Origin: Halomarina salina
Lineage (GTDB): Archaea > Halobacteriota > Halobacteria > Halobacteriales > Haloarculaceae
DNA length: 64,000 nucleotides
Assembly (NCBI RefSeq): GCF_023074835.1
Contig: NZ_JALLGW010000001.1
Location: 248,001-312,000, forward strand
Direction: 5' to 3'
Shown here: one piece after another, positions 44,568 to 53,312 of the stretch
Position numbering within the stretch: position 1 is the stretch's first letter
Layout of the letters: each line of letters begins with the position of its first letter
Program-made: the position numbers and the translations under genes
The notes under the pieces: model-generated
Told to the model about the DNA's origin: nothing
Database searches by the model: none
The model's input: only the letters and a program-made list of their open reading frames with translations

Positions 44568-45299
44568 ATGCCACACACGCCCGTCGACCCGGACGGGGGA
44601 GACGACGGCGGCGGTGCCCCCGGCGCCGACTCCGAACCCGAAGCGGACGGGCAGGACGCGGACGTCGTCGAGATAAGCGACGGGCGCGAGAAGTACGTCA
44701 GCCTGCTCACGACCGACGGCGACCGCGTCGAGCGCGGCGACGTGTTCCTCCAGCACTCGACCGACGCGTTCGCCGTCTCCGACGACCCCGCGTTCCCGGC
44801 CGAGTCGACCGACCGGTACGCGAAGGCCGACCTGCTGCGCTTCGAGGTCAAACAGCACCACTCGGCGTGTTTCGTCACCACCGCGGCGGCCGGCGACGGG
44901 GAGACGCTCGACGACCTGCGCGGGTTCCGCGACGGATGGCTCACCAATTCGCGTGTGGGAGGCACGCTCGTCGCGGGCTACGAGCGCGTGAGCCCGCCCG
45001 TCGCGCGGACGCTGGCGCGCCACCCCGACTCGCGGACGACGCGGGTCGTCCGTCGGCACGTCGACCGCTGCGCTCGACTCGCCCGGCGACAGGCTCGTGA
45101 GCGGTCGCGCGTTCGCGTCGCCGGGCTGGGCGTCGTCCTCGTCGTGCTGTACCTCGTCGGCGTCGCGCTGGCGGTGGCCGGTCACGCGGCCATCAGGGCG
45201 CGCGAACTGGTGGCCGGAGAGGCCGAGGCGGCGTACTCGGCCTCCGACTCCCCCCGGCTCACTGGCCGAAGAAGCGACGCAGACTCGCGGTCGGACTGA
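44568..45299 (+). CDS. CFI-box domain membrane protein
   Basis: 243 residues. Residues 1-35 are disordered; about 36-95 a small beta domain (ISDGREKYVSLLTTDGDRVERGDVFLQ); residues 101-151 are the CFI-box (CFVTTAAAGDGETLDDLRGFRDG...SPPVARTLARHP), a cysteine motif of unknown role found mostly at protein termini in surface and stress proteins; a basic stretch (157-183) and one membrane helix at about 184-206 follow. Unlike usual CFI-box proteins, the box is in the middle. TATA-like cttttttact is centred 28 bases upstream. The 3' end overlaps the convergent gene by 41 bases. Confidence 0.75.
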   Translation: MPHTPVDPDGGDDGGGAPGADSEPEADGQDADVVEISDGREKYVSLLTTDGDRVERGDVFLQHSTDAFAVSDDPAFPAESTDRYAKADLLRFEVKQHHSACFVTTAAAGDGETLDDLRGFRDGWLTNSRVGGTLVAGYERVSPPVARTLARHPDSRTTRVVRRHVDRCARLARRQARERSRVRVAGLGVVLVVLYLVGVALAVAGHAAIRARELVAGEAEAAYSASDSPRLTGRRSDADSRSD

Positions 45300-45804
45300 A
45301 CCCGACGCCCGCGCGGCGTTCGAACCCGACGTCGTTGCGCCCGGTCCACGCCTCGACGGCGTCGAGGCTCTGGTCGGTGTCCTCGTCGTGGAGGCGGTAC
45401 GCGAACGAGTCGCCGTCGGCGAGCGTGAGCGTAATCTTCTGCCGCCCGAACCGGCCGCCGTCGTGAACGACGACGCGGTCGAGGTGGTCGGCGCTGACCC
45501 AGTTCACGACGTTCGCCTGCAACAGCACCTCGTCGATGCCGTGGACGGCGTAGATGCGGGCCATCCCGGTCGCCTCGCGGCGGTGTTTCTTCGTTCCGAG
45601 GCCGAACATCGGCGTCACGTAGCCGTACTCCGCGACGTACGCGCCGTCGTCCGTGAAGAAGAGGTCGGCGAGGCGGAGCGGGAACGTCCCCGTCATCCCG
45701 AAGTGGACGTGCGCGTCCACCTGGATGGCCGTCGAGGGCAACTGCTCGACCCCCTCGGGGTCGATGTCGAGGTCTTCGTAGACGTCCTCCGGCGTCTCAC
45801 CCAC
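45259..45804 (-). CDS. Conserved hypothetical protein (PH-like fold suspected)
   Basis: 181 residues, soluble. Alternating short strands such as VHFGMTGTFPLRLADLFFTDDGAYVAEYGYV and RVVVHDGGRFGRQKITLTLADGDSFAYRLHDED look like a beta barrel with a final helix; I suspect a PH-like domain but no family is recognised. It begins with a GTG overlapping the previous gene's stop, so it forms an operon with the membrane protein upstream. Its 3' end overlaps the CFI-box gene on the other strand. Confidence 0.7.
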   Translation of the reverse strand: MGETPEDVYEDLDIDPEGVEQLPSTAIQVDAHVHFGMTGTFPLRLADLFFTDDGAYVAEYGYVTPMFGLGTKKHRREATGMARIYAVHGIDEVLLQANVVNWVSADHLDRVVVHDGGRFGRQKITLTLADGDSFAYRLHDEDTDQSLDAVEAWTGRNDVGFERRAGVGFSPTASLRRFFGQ

Positions 45805-46321
45805 CGTTCTCACCTCGGGACTGGACGGCGAGCTGGGCGAACAGGTACGCGCCGACGACGAACACCACGCCGTAGAGGAGGTCCACGGCGACGGCGACGT
45901 AGACGCCGAGCGCGATGCCCGCGATAGCGCCCACGAGCGCCAGGCGGGTCCGCCAGTCGAAGGAGTCGCCGAACTGGTTCGCACCGCGCTCACCGCTCCT
46001 CTCGCCGTCGTCACGGCGGTCACTGTCAGTTCGGGCACCGTCGTCGTGGTCGCCTGCGTCGCTCCGGCCGCCTCCCCCGTGGACGAACCGGCGCTCGCCG
46101 AGGTAGGTCACGGCCATGACCGCGAGGACGATACCGACGACGAGACGGCGCGCAGAGAGCGGAACGGAGACGTCGGCGTACTCCAGCAGCGTCGGTGCCG
46201 CGATGGCCGCGAGACCGCCGAGGTACACCACGTACCGGAACTCGACGAGGACGTGGAGCAGTGCCGTCGCTCCGGCCGCCGGTCCCGTCGACGCCGTCGC
46301 GGAGGTGTCGTCGGTGCGCAT
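45797..46321 (-). CDS. Hypothetical membrane protein with four helices
   Basis: 174 residues. Helices at about 26-46, 56-76, 128-146 and 148-168, with an acidic loop (GGGGRSDAGDHDDGARTDSD) between the pairs. Seven bases separate it from the stop of the Nramp-related transporter, so it is the middle gene of a three-gene operon. No family recognised. Confidence 0.7.
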   Translation of the reverse strand: MRTDDTSATASTGPAAGATALLHVLVEFRYVVYLGGLAAIAAPTLLEYADVSVPLSARRLVVGIVLAVMAVTYLGERRFVHGGGGRSDAGDHDDGARTDSDRRDDGERSGERGANQFGDSFDWRTRLALVGAIAGIALGVYVAVAVDLLYGVVFVVGAYLFAQLAVQSRGENGG

Positions 46322-46328
46322 CGGGGAG

Positions 46329-48068
46329 TCAGGCCAGGAAGCCGGACGCCTCGTCGGCGTTGGCGACGTTGCCGCTGGCCTGGAGCTTCGCCCGACCCGA
46401 CCGGTACATCGTGTACACCTGCACGAGCAGGAAGACGAGCCAGAGGACGTACCCACCGGCACCGCTCCCGACGACACCCAGCGTCGTCTCCATCACTGGG
46501 TAGCTGAGGCCGTACTCGGCGTTGTTCAGCACGCCGCCGATGAGCAGGACGGTGAAGTACCCGAAGAACCCCGTCGCCCACCACATCGCGACGACGCGAC
46601 CCCACCCCGGCTGGAGGTGTTCCGGCAGGCGCGTCGTGTTGTTGATGATGGTGAGGGCGTTGTACGGCCACATCATCGCACCCGCGATGGCCGCGCCGAT
46701 GACCAGCAGGAGCCACGGCTGCTGGAACTGCAGCGCGATGATACCGATGCCCCAGAGCGTGAATACCGTCAGCAGCCCCAGGAACACCCGCGGGAGGTTC
46801 CAGCCGGCCTGTCGACCGTACCCCTCGTAGATGATGTCGACGCTGTTCCGGACGAACGACTCGACGATGGCGTACTGCGTGCTGAACAGCGCGATGAACA
46901 GCACCGCGTAGAGCAGGAACGCGTTGACCGCGTCCATCTCGGGGATGACGACGGTGAGCCACATGCTGATGGCTCCCTGGTCGGTACCCGAGGCGAACTC
47001 GGCCGCGATGGTCATCGCGATGGTCGCGACGACGAGCAGGCCGACGACGAACGTCAGGAAGTGCTCCTGCTGGACGACGCGCCACCACTCCCGCCAGCGT
47101 CGCAGGTTCTTGTCCGTCGGTTCGAACGTGAAGCCGTTCTCGTGGACCTCCTCGGGGTCGGCCCCGCGAAGCGGGTTCTTGATGCGACCCTGGTAGGTCC
47201 CCATCCCGAACCCCTTCTCCCGTGCCCAGACGCCCTGGGAGAGGTTGATGTACCCACCAGCACCCGCGTAGGCGAGGCCGCCGAGGAAGACGGCGATGTC
47301 CATATCCTCGGGCAACGCCCCGAAGTTGACCGCGCCCGCCGGCACGTTCGCCAGTTGGCCCGCCGAGCCGATGATGAACACCAGGACGACGGCCCCCGCG
47401 ATGGCGCCGATCATCAGGGCGACCTGGATACGCTCGACGACGTTGTAGACGAGCGGCCCGGCCAGGTACGACAGCCAGATGAGCACCATCGAGGCGATGC
47501 CGATGCCGACCCAGTTCTCCGGCCCGAGACCGACCCAGGCCGCCAACACCTCCGACCCGCCCGCGGCCCACCCCGGCCAGCCGAGGTGGAAGAACCCCGC
47601 GACGAGGAAGAACCACGGCCAGAACCTGCTGATGCGCTCGAACGCGCGGAAGATGCTCTCGCCGGTCGCCAGCGTCCAGCGCTGGAGTTCGGTGTTGATG
47701 AAGAACTGCGTGAGGACGCCGACCCAGAACGCCCAGTACAGCCCCCAGCCGTTCTGGGCGACGAGCAGCGGCCAGAACTGCGTCTCGCCGCTGCCGAGCG
47801 ACGCCCCGAGCATGATGGCGCTCGGGCCGACGAGGTGCCGGACCTTCGGCACCTTCGGCAGGTCGGCGATCTTGAACCGGCCCCCCTTGCTCGTCGACGG
47901 GTACTCGGCGGTCTCGGGTGCGGTCTCGAGGCCGTCGTAGTCGACGCCTCGATACACCGAGTCGCGATACTCTGCCCCGACCTCCTCCGTCATGAAGACG
48001 TCCGAATCCTGCGCCGCGCCGCCGTCGGGCGCGATATCGTCACCGTTGGTCTCGTTCGAATCACTCAT
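46329..48068 (-). CDS. Nramp-related transporter lacking the DPGN metal motif
   Basis: 579 residues, eleven to twelve membrane helices. The fold is that of Nramp: VGPSAIMLGASLGSGETQFWPLL in helix 1, and AMMWPYNALTIINNTTRLP in a late helix. The DPGN motif of true Nramp metal carriers is replaced by GSGET, and the helix 6 MPH motif is not seen, so transport of Mn/Fe is doubtful; many haloarchaeal relatives are still annotated as Nramp. N-terminal 60 residues are polar. A palindrome plus TATA box lies upstream at 48194-48227. First gene of a three-gene operon. Confidence 0.8.
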   Translation of the reverse strand: MSDSNETNGDDIAPDGGAAQDSDVFMTEEVGAEYRDSVYRGVDYDGLETAPETAEYPSTSKGGRFKIADLPKVPKVRHLVGPSAIMLGASLGSGETQFWPLLVAQNGWGLYWAFWVGVLTQFFINTELQRWTLATGESIFRAFERISRFWPWFFLVAGFFHLGWPGWAAGGSEVLAAWVGLGPENWVGIGIASMVLIWLSYLAGPLVYNVVERIQVALMIGAIAGAVVLVFIIGSAGQLANVPAGAVNFGALPEDMDIAVFLGGLAYAGAGGYINLSQGVWAREKGFGMGTYQGRIKNPLRGADPEEVHENGFTFEPTDKNLRRWREWWRVVQQEHFLTFVVGLLVVATIAMTIAAEFASGTDQGAISMWLTVVIPEMDAVNAFLLYAVLFIALFSTQYAIVESFVRNSVDIIYEGYGRQAGWNLPRVFLGLLTVFTLWGIGIIALQFQQPWLLLVIGAAIAGAMMWPYNALTIINNTTRLPEHLQPGWGRVVAMWWATGFFGYFTVLLIGGVLNNAEYGLSYPVMETTLGVVGSGAGGYVLWLVFLLVQVYTMYRSGRAKLQASGNVANADEASGFLA

Positions 48069-48193
48069 GGTTCGATGTGCTGCGTCGGTGGGCGTTCTCC
48101 CCGCGGCCTCCCGCCACCTACTCTGGAACGCCCACTGGTCTCACCCCGATTCCGTCGCCGTCGTGGCATCGGATGTGGATGATACGCATGGGA

Positions 48194-48227
48194 GTATAAA
48201 TCATACTTAATAGTGTAGAATATTAAG
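48194..48227 (-). promoter_or_regulatory. Promoter with 7-base-arm dyad upstream of the Nramp-related operon
   Basis: On the minus strand, cttaata-8 bases-tattaag (48206-48212 with 48221-48227) lies directly upstream of a TATA-like tgatttatac (48194-48203). The predicted transcript start is near 48172, leaving a leader of about 100 bases. The dyad is placed as a typical archaeal repressor/activator site, and DtxR-family regulators with AT-rich dyads are candidates. Confidence 0.5.
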
Positions 48228-48370
48228 CCGGATAGAACATACATCGTTCGGCAAATATTGTCTTTGCCACAACATCGTAAAGCAGCGGGGCGGGCGGAGC
48301 GACCCGATATCCGACAGTTCGGCCGCTGGTTTCGCAACGCACACCCTCATCCGGCCCGTCTAGTACATCG

Positions 48371-48562
48371 ATGTCAGGGCTCATGGGACTCGTCCTCCTC
48401 AGAACGATACTCGTCTCCACGGTCGTGCTGACGGCGTGGCTCAGCTGGCGCGGGTACTTCCTGCTCGCCGGGGGGATGGTCCTCCTGCTCGGCGGGTACG
48501 TCTACCTCTCGCTGTGGGGCGGCCGACCCGCCGAAGAGCGGTACGTGCGGGAAGCGAAGTAG
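48371..48562 (+). CDS. Small two-helix membrane protein
   Basis: 63 residues: two helices (about 6-26 and 29-48) with a basic turn and a short polar tail ending ERYVREAK. Unknown function. Short but with typical haloarchaeal composition and codon use. It lies alone between two minus-strand genes. Confidence 0.6.
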   Translation: MSGLMGLVLLRTILVSTVVLTAWLSWRGYFLLAGGMVLLLGGYVYLSLWGGRPAEERYVREAK

Positions 48563-48605
48563 CCTAACCGGAAGGTCGCCGCGACGAGTAAACGAACAGC
48601 TTCAC

Positions 48606-49301
48606 TCAGCGCTCCCGGTCGCGGCCGGTGAACGTCCGCTGACCACGCAGCCCGGCGTCGAGCGACCGGGTCGCGACGACGCCCTCCTCGTCACCATCGG
48701 CTCCGTCCGCGCCGTCACGGAGTCGCCGGACCTGTCCCGGAAGCCCCGTCAGGGCGACGAGGGCGACGAGCACCGCGACGGCCCCGACCGCTGGCGCGAG
48801 GAGCGTGCCGGTCACCGCCGCGAGCGCACCCACGCCGAGTGCGAGCGCCCCCGCGACCGTCCCCAGCACGGCGAGCGTGACGAGCAGCGCCTTCTGCGCG
48901 TTCGTCCGGCGGTTGTAGCGGATCCAGTCGGCGTACCCGGCGACGAGCGACGCACGGAACGCCTCGGGGGAGGTCGTCGCGCTCTCGTCGAGCGCGCCCG
49001 GACCGACTCCCACTTGTCGACCGGCGACGCCGTAGGTGAGTCCGGCGGCGGCCGCCGAGAGCGCGAACAGGGCGACGCCGACCCCGACGGCCGGGTTCGT
49101 CAGGGCGACGGCGTCGGCGACGTCGCTCGCCGCGGCCAGGGAGAGCGCCGAGAGGAGGACGCCCGCGAGCGCGACGTTCAGGCGGAAGACGGAGAGCGCC
49201 TTGGCGTCGATGTCGTCGAGCGTCGCCAGTTGCCCGTCGAGCGTCAGGCGAGCCTCTTCGCGGGCGAGGTGCAGTGCGTCGTCGTCGGTCCCGTCTGCCA
49301 T
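48606..49301 (-). CDS. Four-helix membrane protein, Pycsar-effector-like helices
   Basis: 231 residues. An amphipathic N-terminal segment ending DDIDAKALSVFRLNVALAGVLLSAL resembles the DxKA start of PycTM-type effector proteins, then hydrophobic segments at about 65-85, 136-156 and 160-185 and an acidic/Arg tail. There is no cyclase gene next to it, so a defence role cannot be claimed. The family is common and single in haloarchaea. Confidence 0.6.
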   Translation of the reverse strand: MADGTDDDALHLAREEARLTLDGQLATLDDIDAKALSVFRLNVALAGVLLSALSLAAASDVADAVALTNPAVGVGVALFALSAAAAGLTYGVAGRQVGVGPGALDESATTSPEAFRASLVAGYADWIRYNRRTNAQKALLVTLAVLGTVAGALALGVGALAAVTGTLLAPAVGAVAVLVALVALTGLPGQVRRLRDGADGADGDEEGVVATRSLDAGLRGQRTFTGRDRER

Positions 49302-49482
49302 GGGGACAGTGCGGGCCGGCGGGTTAAAATTCCAACCGACAGTAGAGCGAGGAATAGTCCGGTGGCGGCCTCTCGGTTACTCTCGCTCGGTTACTCCCGC
49401 GGCCGCCGAACTCGGCAGCCCGCACGATGCTCCAGTCGAAGCGATGGGTGAACGCGCGCCGCCAGCGTGGTCGTCTCGCTCG

Positions 49483-49995
49483 CTACGCGTCGCTCACGTC
49501 GAGGACGTAGCGGCTCTCAGGGTACGACTCGCCACCGACGGTCGTCCGCTGTTCGTCGACGTGGTCGAACCCGAAGTGCTCGTAGAACGCCCGTCCCGGC
49601 TCGTTCGCCGAGAGAACCATCGCGTTGACGCGTTCGACACCGAGGCCTGCGAGTTCGGCCGTCGTCCGGTCGAGCAGTTCGCGGCCGAGGTTCTCGCGTC
49701 GATGGTCCGGGTCGACGTACAGTCTGAGGAGGTACCCCTCCCGGTCGGCGTCGGTCCACGTCGCGTGGGCGAAGCCGACCACCCCGTCGTCGGTCTCAGC
49801 GTCTCGTTCGGCCACGAGCACAAGCGTGCGCGAGTCCCGGAGTTCGGCCCGAATCTGGTCGGGCGCGTACCAGTCCTCGACCGCCTCCGTGGCCGTCTCG
49901 CGCGTCAGGATGTCCGGGTAGTCGGTCGTCCACGACCGCTCTGCCACCGCTCGAATCCCGTCGACGTCGTCCCCGGTCGCTCTGCGAACCGTCAT
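49483..49995 (-). CDS. GNAT family N-acetyltransferase
   Basis: 170 residues. The acetyl-CoA motif is LYVDPDHRRENLGRELLDRT (R/Q-x-x-G/N-x-G/A), and the last strand AFYEHFGFDHVDEQRTTVG is typical. Substrate unknown. The start at 49995 (MTVRRATGDDVDGI) is the GNAT-like first strand; the frame is open further up but with noncoding composition. Confidence 0.85.
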   Translation of the reverse strand: MTVRRATGDDVDGIRAVAERSWTTDYPDILTRETATEAVEDWYAPDQIRAELRDSRTLVLVAERDAETDDGVVGFAHATWTDADREGYLLRLYVDPDHRRENLGRELLDRTTAELAGLGVERVNAMVLSANEPGRAFYEHFGFDHVDEQRTTVGGESYPESRYVLDVSDA

Positions 49996-50239
49996 GCGTG
50001 CCAGTACCACACCAGGCCGGTTAGCGTTTCGTGCTCCGGTGGACAGGTCGGCCGGTCGACGGAATAGGTCGTGCCGAGGTCGCTCACGGAGTCGCCGTCG
50101 GGGTACGCGCCGACACGTCGCGTCGAGCGCGACGACGTCGGCACGACTGTAGTCTACGGAGCGCCCGGGCGAGCGTGACGCTTCATTCCACCCAGTTCCA
50201 TGGAAGGTTTTAAAATCCAACACCGACGCAGCGTAACAC

Positions 50240-52462
50240 ATGACCGATTCGAACTGTCTCTCGGAAGTGACAGTACCCGCGCCGCTCCCGCCGGACGACC
50301 CCGACGCGTGGTACGCGCCGGACGTTCGCCGACAGGAGGCGGTCCACCCGGGCGTCGTCGTCACCGTCCGGGGCGAGCGCGACGGGTTCGAGTACGAGAC
50401 ACGGACGCCGTCGCTCTCGGCGGCCGGTCACGACGCACTGGCGGACGTGGAGTCGTACTTCGAGGGGGCGAGCGTCGAGCGACCGCTCACCCGCGAGGGC
50501 GCGGCCGAGCGGATGGCCGACGGGTTCGCCCCGAAGTACGACCGGGCGATAGACCGACTGACGGACCTCACGCCCGCGATGCGTCGCCGACTGGAGTACC
50601 ACGCGCTCGCGCGGGTGACGTGTCTCGGGGCGCTGACGCCGCACGCACTCGACGACAGCGTCGAGGTCGCCGAGGAGCGAGACGGCGAGGTCGTCGTCCA
50701 CACGGAGTCGTTCGCTCCCGCGCGGACTGGGCTGACCGACGCGCCCTTCGCCGACCGGTTCGCCAACGAGCGCATCGCGCGCTACACCGTCCCGTTCCTC
50801 GACTTCGACGTGCCCGTGGTGCTCTACCGCGAACACGTCCTCGGCGCGGACCCGTTCACGACGAAGTACGCCGTCAGGGAACCGGACCTGCTGCCCGGCG
50901 ACCGCGAGCGCATCGAGGAGTGCAAGGAGCGCATCTGGGAGGGACGGGTCGACGGCGTGGTCGAAGAGGCCGACCGGGCCGCGTTCGTCCGTGGCCGCGC
51001 CGAGCGCGTCCTCTCCCGTCGACTCACCGCCGACGGGACGAAGGCGTGGCTCGACGCGACGCGGTACCGACTGCGGTCGGTGCTGGCCGAGTACGACCTC
51101 GCCGTCCCGCCGGTCGACGACCAGTACGCCCCCGACCGACTGGACGACCTCGCCTACTACGTCCTCCGTGACTACGTCGGCTACGGGAAGCTGACCATCC
51201 CCATCCGCGACGGCCGACTGGAGGACGTGGAGGCCAACCGCGTCGGCGAACGCGTCAAGGTGGTCCCGCGAGGCGTCGACGAGCGCGTCCCGACGAACCT
51301 CGCGTTCGAGGACGAGACGGCGTTCGTCAACGTCGTCACCCAGCTCGCGGCCGCGGACGGCGTCGAGGTGAACGCCTCCACCCCCAGCGCGAAGGTGAAC
51401 CTCAATCCGGAGCGCGTCGCTGGCGGGAGCGACGACGCCACGCAGGACGTCGACGAGACCATCCGCTGTGCCGTCGCGCTCCCGACCATCAGCGAAGGCG
51501 GCCCGCACATCTCCATCCGGAAGCAGTCCCGCGACCCGCTGACGCCCGTGGACCTCGTCCGGGACGGTAGCCTCCCGACCGAACTCGTGACGCTGCTCTG
51601 GTTGCTGTACGAACACCACGGCGTCGTCCTGTTCGCCGGACCGACCGGCGTCGGGAAGACGACGCTCCTCAACGCCCACGTCCCGTTCATCCCGTACGAC
51701 GACCGCCCGGTCAGCATCGACGAGGGCTCTCGGGAGGTCAGACTGCCCCACGAAACGGGCGTCTCCCTCCAGACCCGCGACCACGAGAGCGGCTACAAGC
51801 AGGTGTCGATGGCCGACCTGATGACCGAGACGAACTATCTGAACCCCGACGTGGAGATAATCGCCGAGATAAACACGCCCGCGTCGTTCGAGACGTTCGG
51901 CGAGGTGCTGGCGACGGGCCACGGCGTCCTCGGGACGACCCACGCGGAGGACGTCGAGAAACTCGTCAACCGCGTCATCGAGCAGGGCCTGCCCCCGCAC
52001 CTGCTCGCCGAACTGGACCTCGTCGTCTTCCCGCGACGCAACGACGGGGAGCGCTACGTCGGTCAGGCGGTCGAACTCGTCGGCGAGGACGACCACCACG
52101 ACGGCGTCGTCGACCGACCGGGCGCGACGGTCCACTACAACACCGTCTTCGAACGGACGACCGACGGCGGGTTCGACGTGCAGTTCGGTCCCGATTCGCC
52201 GGGCCACTCGCGGACCATCGAGCGCATCGCGGACCGCACCGACCGGACCGCCGAGGCCGTCGAGTCGGAGTTCCGCGAGAAACACCGCTACGTCCAGTAC
52301 CTCGTCCGGGAGGGCGTCGACGACGCCGACGACCTGTTCGGCTTCCTCGCCGACCTGCGGGCCAACGAGACGGCGACGGTCGAACGCGCGGCGGCAGACC
52401 GCCGTGCCACGGACGCTGCGGTCGAACCTGAGCACAGAGAGCGGGTGCCGTACGAGGAGTAG
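50240..52462 (+). CDS. Type IV pilus/secretion system ATPase (PilB/TadA/FlaI type)
   Basis: 740 residues. Walker A GPTGVGKTT at about 467-475, Walker B/Asp box EIIAEINTPASF at about 538-549, and THAEDVEKLVNRVIEQGLP for the His box. The N-terminal domain (about 1-400) is longer than in bacterial PilB and typical for haloarchaeal pil operons. It should power pilin assembly. A TATA-like gttttaaaat lies about 29 bases before the ATG. The partner membrane protein normally next to it is 4.2 kb away (56629), separated by unrelated genes. Confidence 0.92.
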   Translation: MTDSNCLSEVTVPAPLPPDDPDAWYAPDVRRQEAVHPGVVVTVRGERDGFEYETRTPSLSAAGHDALADVESYFEGASVERPLTREGAAERMADGFAPKYDRAIDRLTDLTPAMRRRLEYHALARVTCLGALTPHALDDSVEVAEERDGEVVVHTESFAPARTGLTDAPFADRFANERIARYTVPFLDFDVPVVLYREHVLGADPFTTKYAVREPDLLPGDRERIEECKERIWEGRVDGVVEEADRAAFVRGRAERVLSRRLTADGTKAWLDATRYRLRSVLAEYDLAVPPVDDQYAPDRLDDLAYYVLRDYVGYGKLTIPIRDGRLEDVEANRVGERVKVVPRGVDERVPTNLAFEDETAFVNVVTQLAAADGVEVNASTPSAKVNLNPERVAGGSDDATQDVDETIRCAVALPTISEGGPHISIRKQSRDPLTPVDLVRDGSLPTELVTLLWLLYEHHGVVLFAGPTGVGKTTLLNAHVPFIPYDDRPVSIDEGSREVRLPHETGVSLQTRDHESGYKQVSMADLMTETNYLNPDVEIIAEINTPASFETFGEVLATGHGVLGTTHAEDVEKLVNRVIEQGLPPHLLAELDLVVFPRRNDGERYVGQAVELVGEDDHHDGVVDRPGATVHYNTVFERTTDGGFDVQFGPDSPGHSRTIERIADRTDRTAEAVESEFREKHRYVQYLVREGVDDADDLFGFLADLRANETATVERAAADRRATDAAVEPEHRERVPYEE

Positions 52463-52528
52463 TTTCCAAGCTATCCATTGTGCGCAAGGAACCAGTCTTT
52501 TGGGCACGCCGCGAGTGGCAGTCAGACG

Positions 52529-52945
52529 ATGGTCGACTTCTCGAATGCGTATACCTACGCCGTCGGTGCGCTGTTGTGCTGGGGTGTCTGGGGTATCGCC
52601 GCGAAGTACTCCGTCGAGCGACTGGACAACATGTCCGTCCTGCTGGTCACCTACGTCGTCGGTATCGGACTGGTGCTCGCGCTCGACCCGACCTCGCCCC
52701 TGGACGTCACGTTCGACTCGGGACTCGCGTTCTCGGCGCTCGCGGGGCTCTCGATGAGCCTCGGGAGCGTCATGTTCTACCGGGCGCTCGACCTCGGCCA
52801 ACTGTCGGGCGTCACCGCCATCCCGGCGCTCTACTTCGTCGTCGCGTTCGTCTACGGGGTGGTCGTGCTCGGCGAACCCACGAACCCCTCACAGATCGGC
52901 GGCATCGGGTTGGCCTGCGTCGCCGTCCTGTTGCTCGTGCAGTGA
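52529..52945 (+). CDS. Half-size EamA/DMT transporter protein
   Basis: 138 residues, four to five membrane helices, one EamA unit only (GALLCWGVWGIAAKYSVERLDNMSVLL ... TAIPALYFVVAFVYGVVVLGEPTNPSQIGGIGLACVAVLLL). Full DMT carriers have two copies, so this protein should dimerise like small multidrug-type transporters. Substrate unknown. gtcttttgg is centred 30 bases upstream of the ATG. It is the first gene of the insert that splits the pilus locus. Confidence 0.8.
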   Translation: MVDFSNAYTYAVGALLCWGVWGIAAKYSVERLDNMSVLLVTYVVGIGLVLALDPTSPLDVTFDSGLAFSALAGLSMSLGSVMFYRALDLGQLSGVTAIPALYFVVAFVYGVVVLGEPTNPSQIGGIGLACVAVLLLVQ

Positions 52946-53162
52946 CCGGGGAGGCGGTCCCCGCGTCCCGACGAGGCTCACCGTAGCGACTCTCGCGCCC
53001 GTCCTCGAACCCAGGAACCCACCAGAACTGCGGGACGACTGTGTCTACTCGTCATCTGGCACCGAACCATGTTCATAGTTACCGTGGAACGGATATATTA
53101 CACAACATCATTGTACACATTTTTTAGAAAAATTTTCGTTTAGATGCGGTGAACGGTTAGGT

Positions 53163-53297
53163 ATGTCCGATGGACATTCCGTCAAGTCGTACGTCGCACA
53201 GCACCCCAAACTCGTCGGCATGCTGTTCACCGCCATGCTGTTCGGCAGCCAGCTCGGTACCGTCGCCGCCGACGGCAGCACGCACGTCGGCCCCTAG
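53163..53297 (+). CDS. 44-residue membrane peptide (DUF7503-like)
   Basis: The frame reads MSDGHSVKSYVAQHPKLV... and ends ...THVGP before TAG at 53295-53297. Residues 15-34 are hydrophobic (VGMLFTAMLFGSQLGTVAA) and could be one membrane helix or a signal peptide with AA-x cleavage. It agrees with tiny haloarchaeal proteins of the 'xxxxPK-hydrophobic-G' pattern (DUF7503 as I recall). An AT-rich promoter block (53119-53145) lies upstream, so it is expressed on its own. The stop is fifteen bases from the stop of the CHAT gene, convergent. Confidence 0.65.
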   Translation: MSDGHSVKSYVAQHPKLVGMLFTAMLFGSQLGTVAADGSTHVGP

Positions 53298-53312
53298 AGT
53301 CGACGTCGAGAA

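Noticed and set aside
48606-49301. Complete Pycsar defence system
   Set aside because: Only an effector-like membrane protein is present; no cyclase next to it.
50210-52801. 863-codon open frame on the minus strand
   Set aside because: It mirrors the pilus ATPase gene. GC-rich third positions leave antisense frames open; composition (Arg, Val, Asp runs) has no family match.
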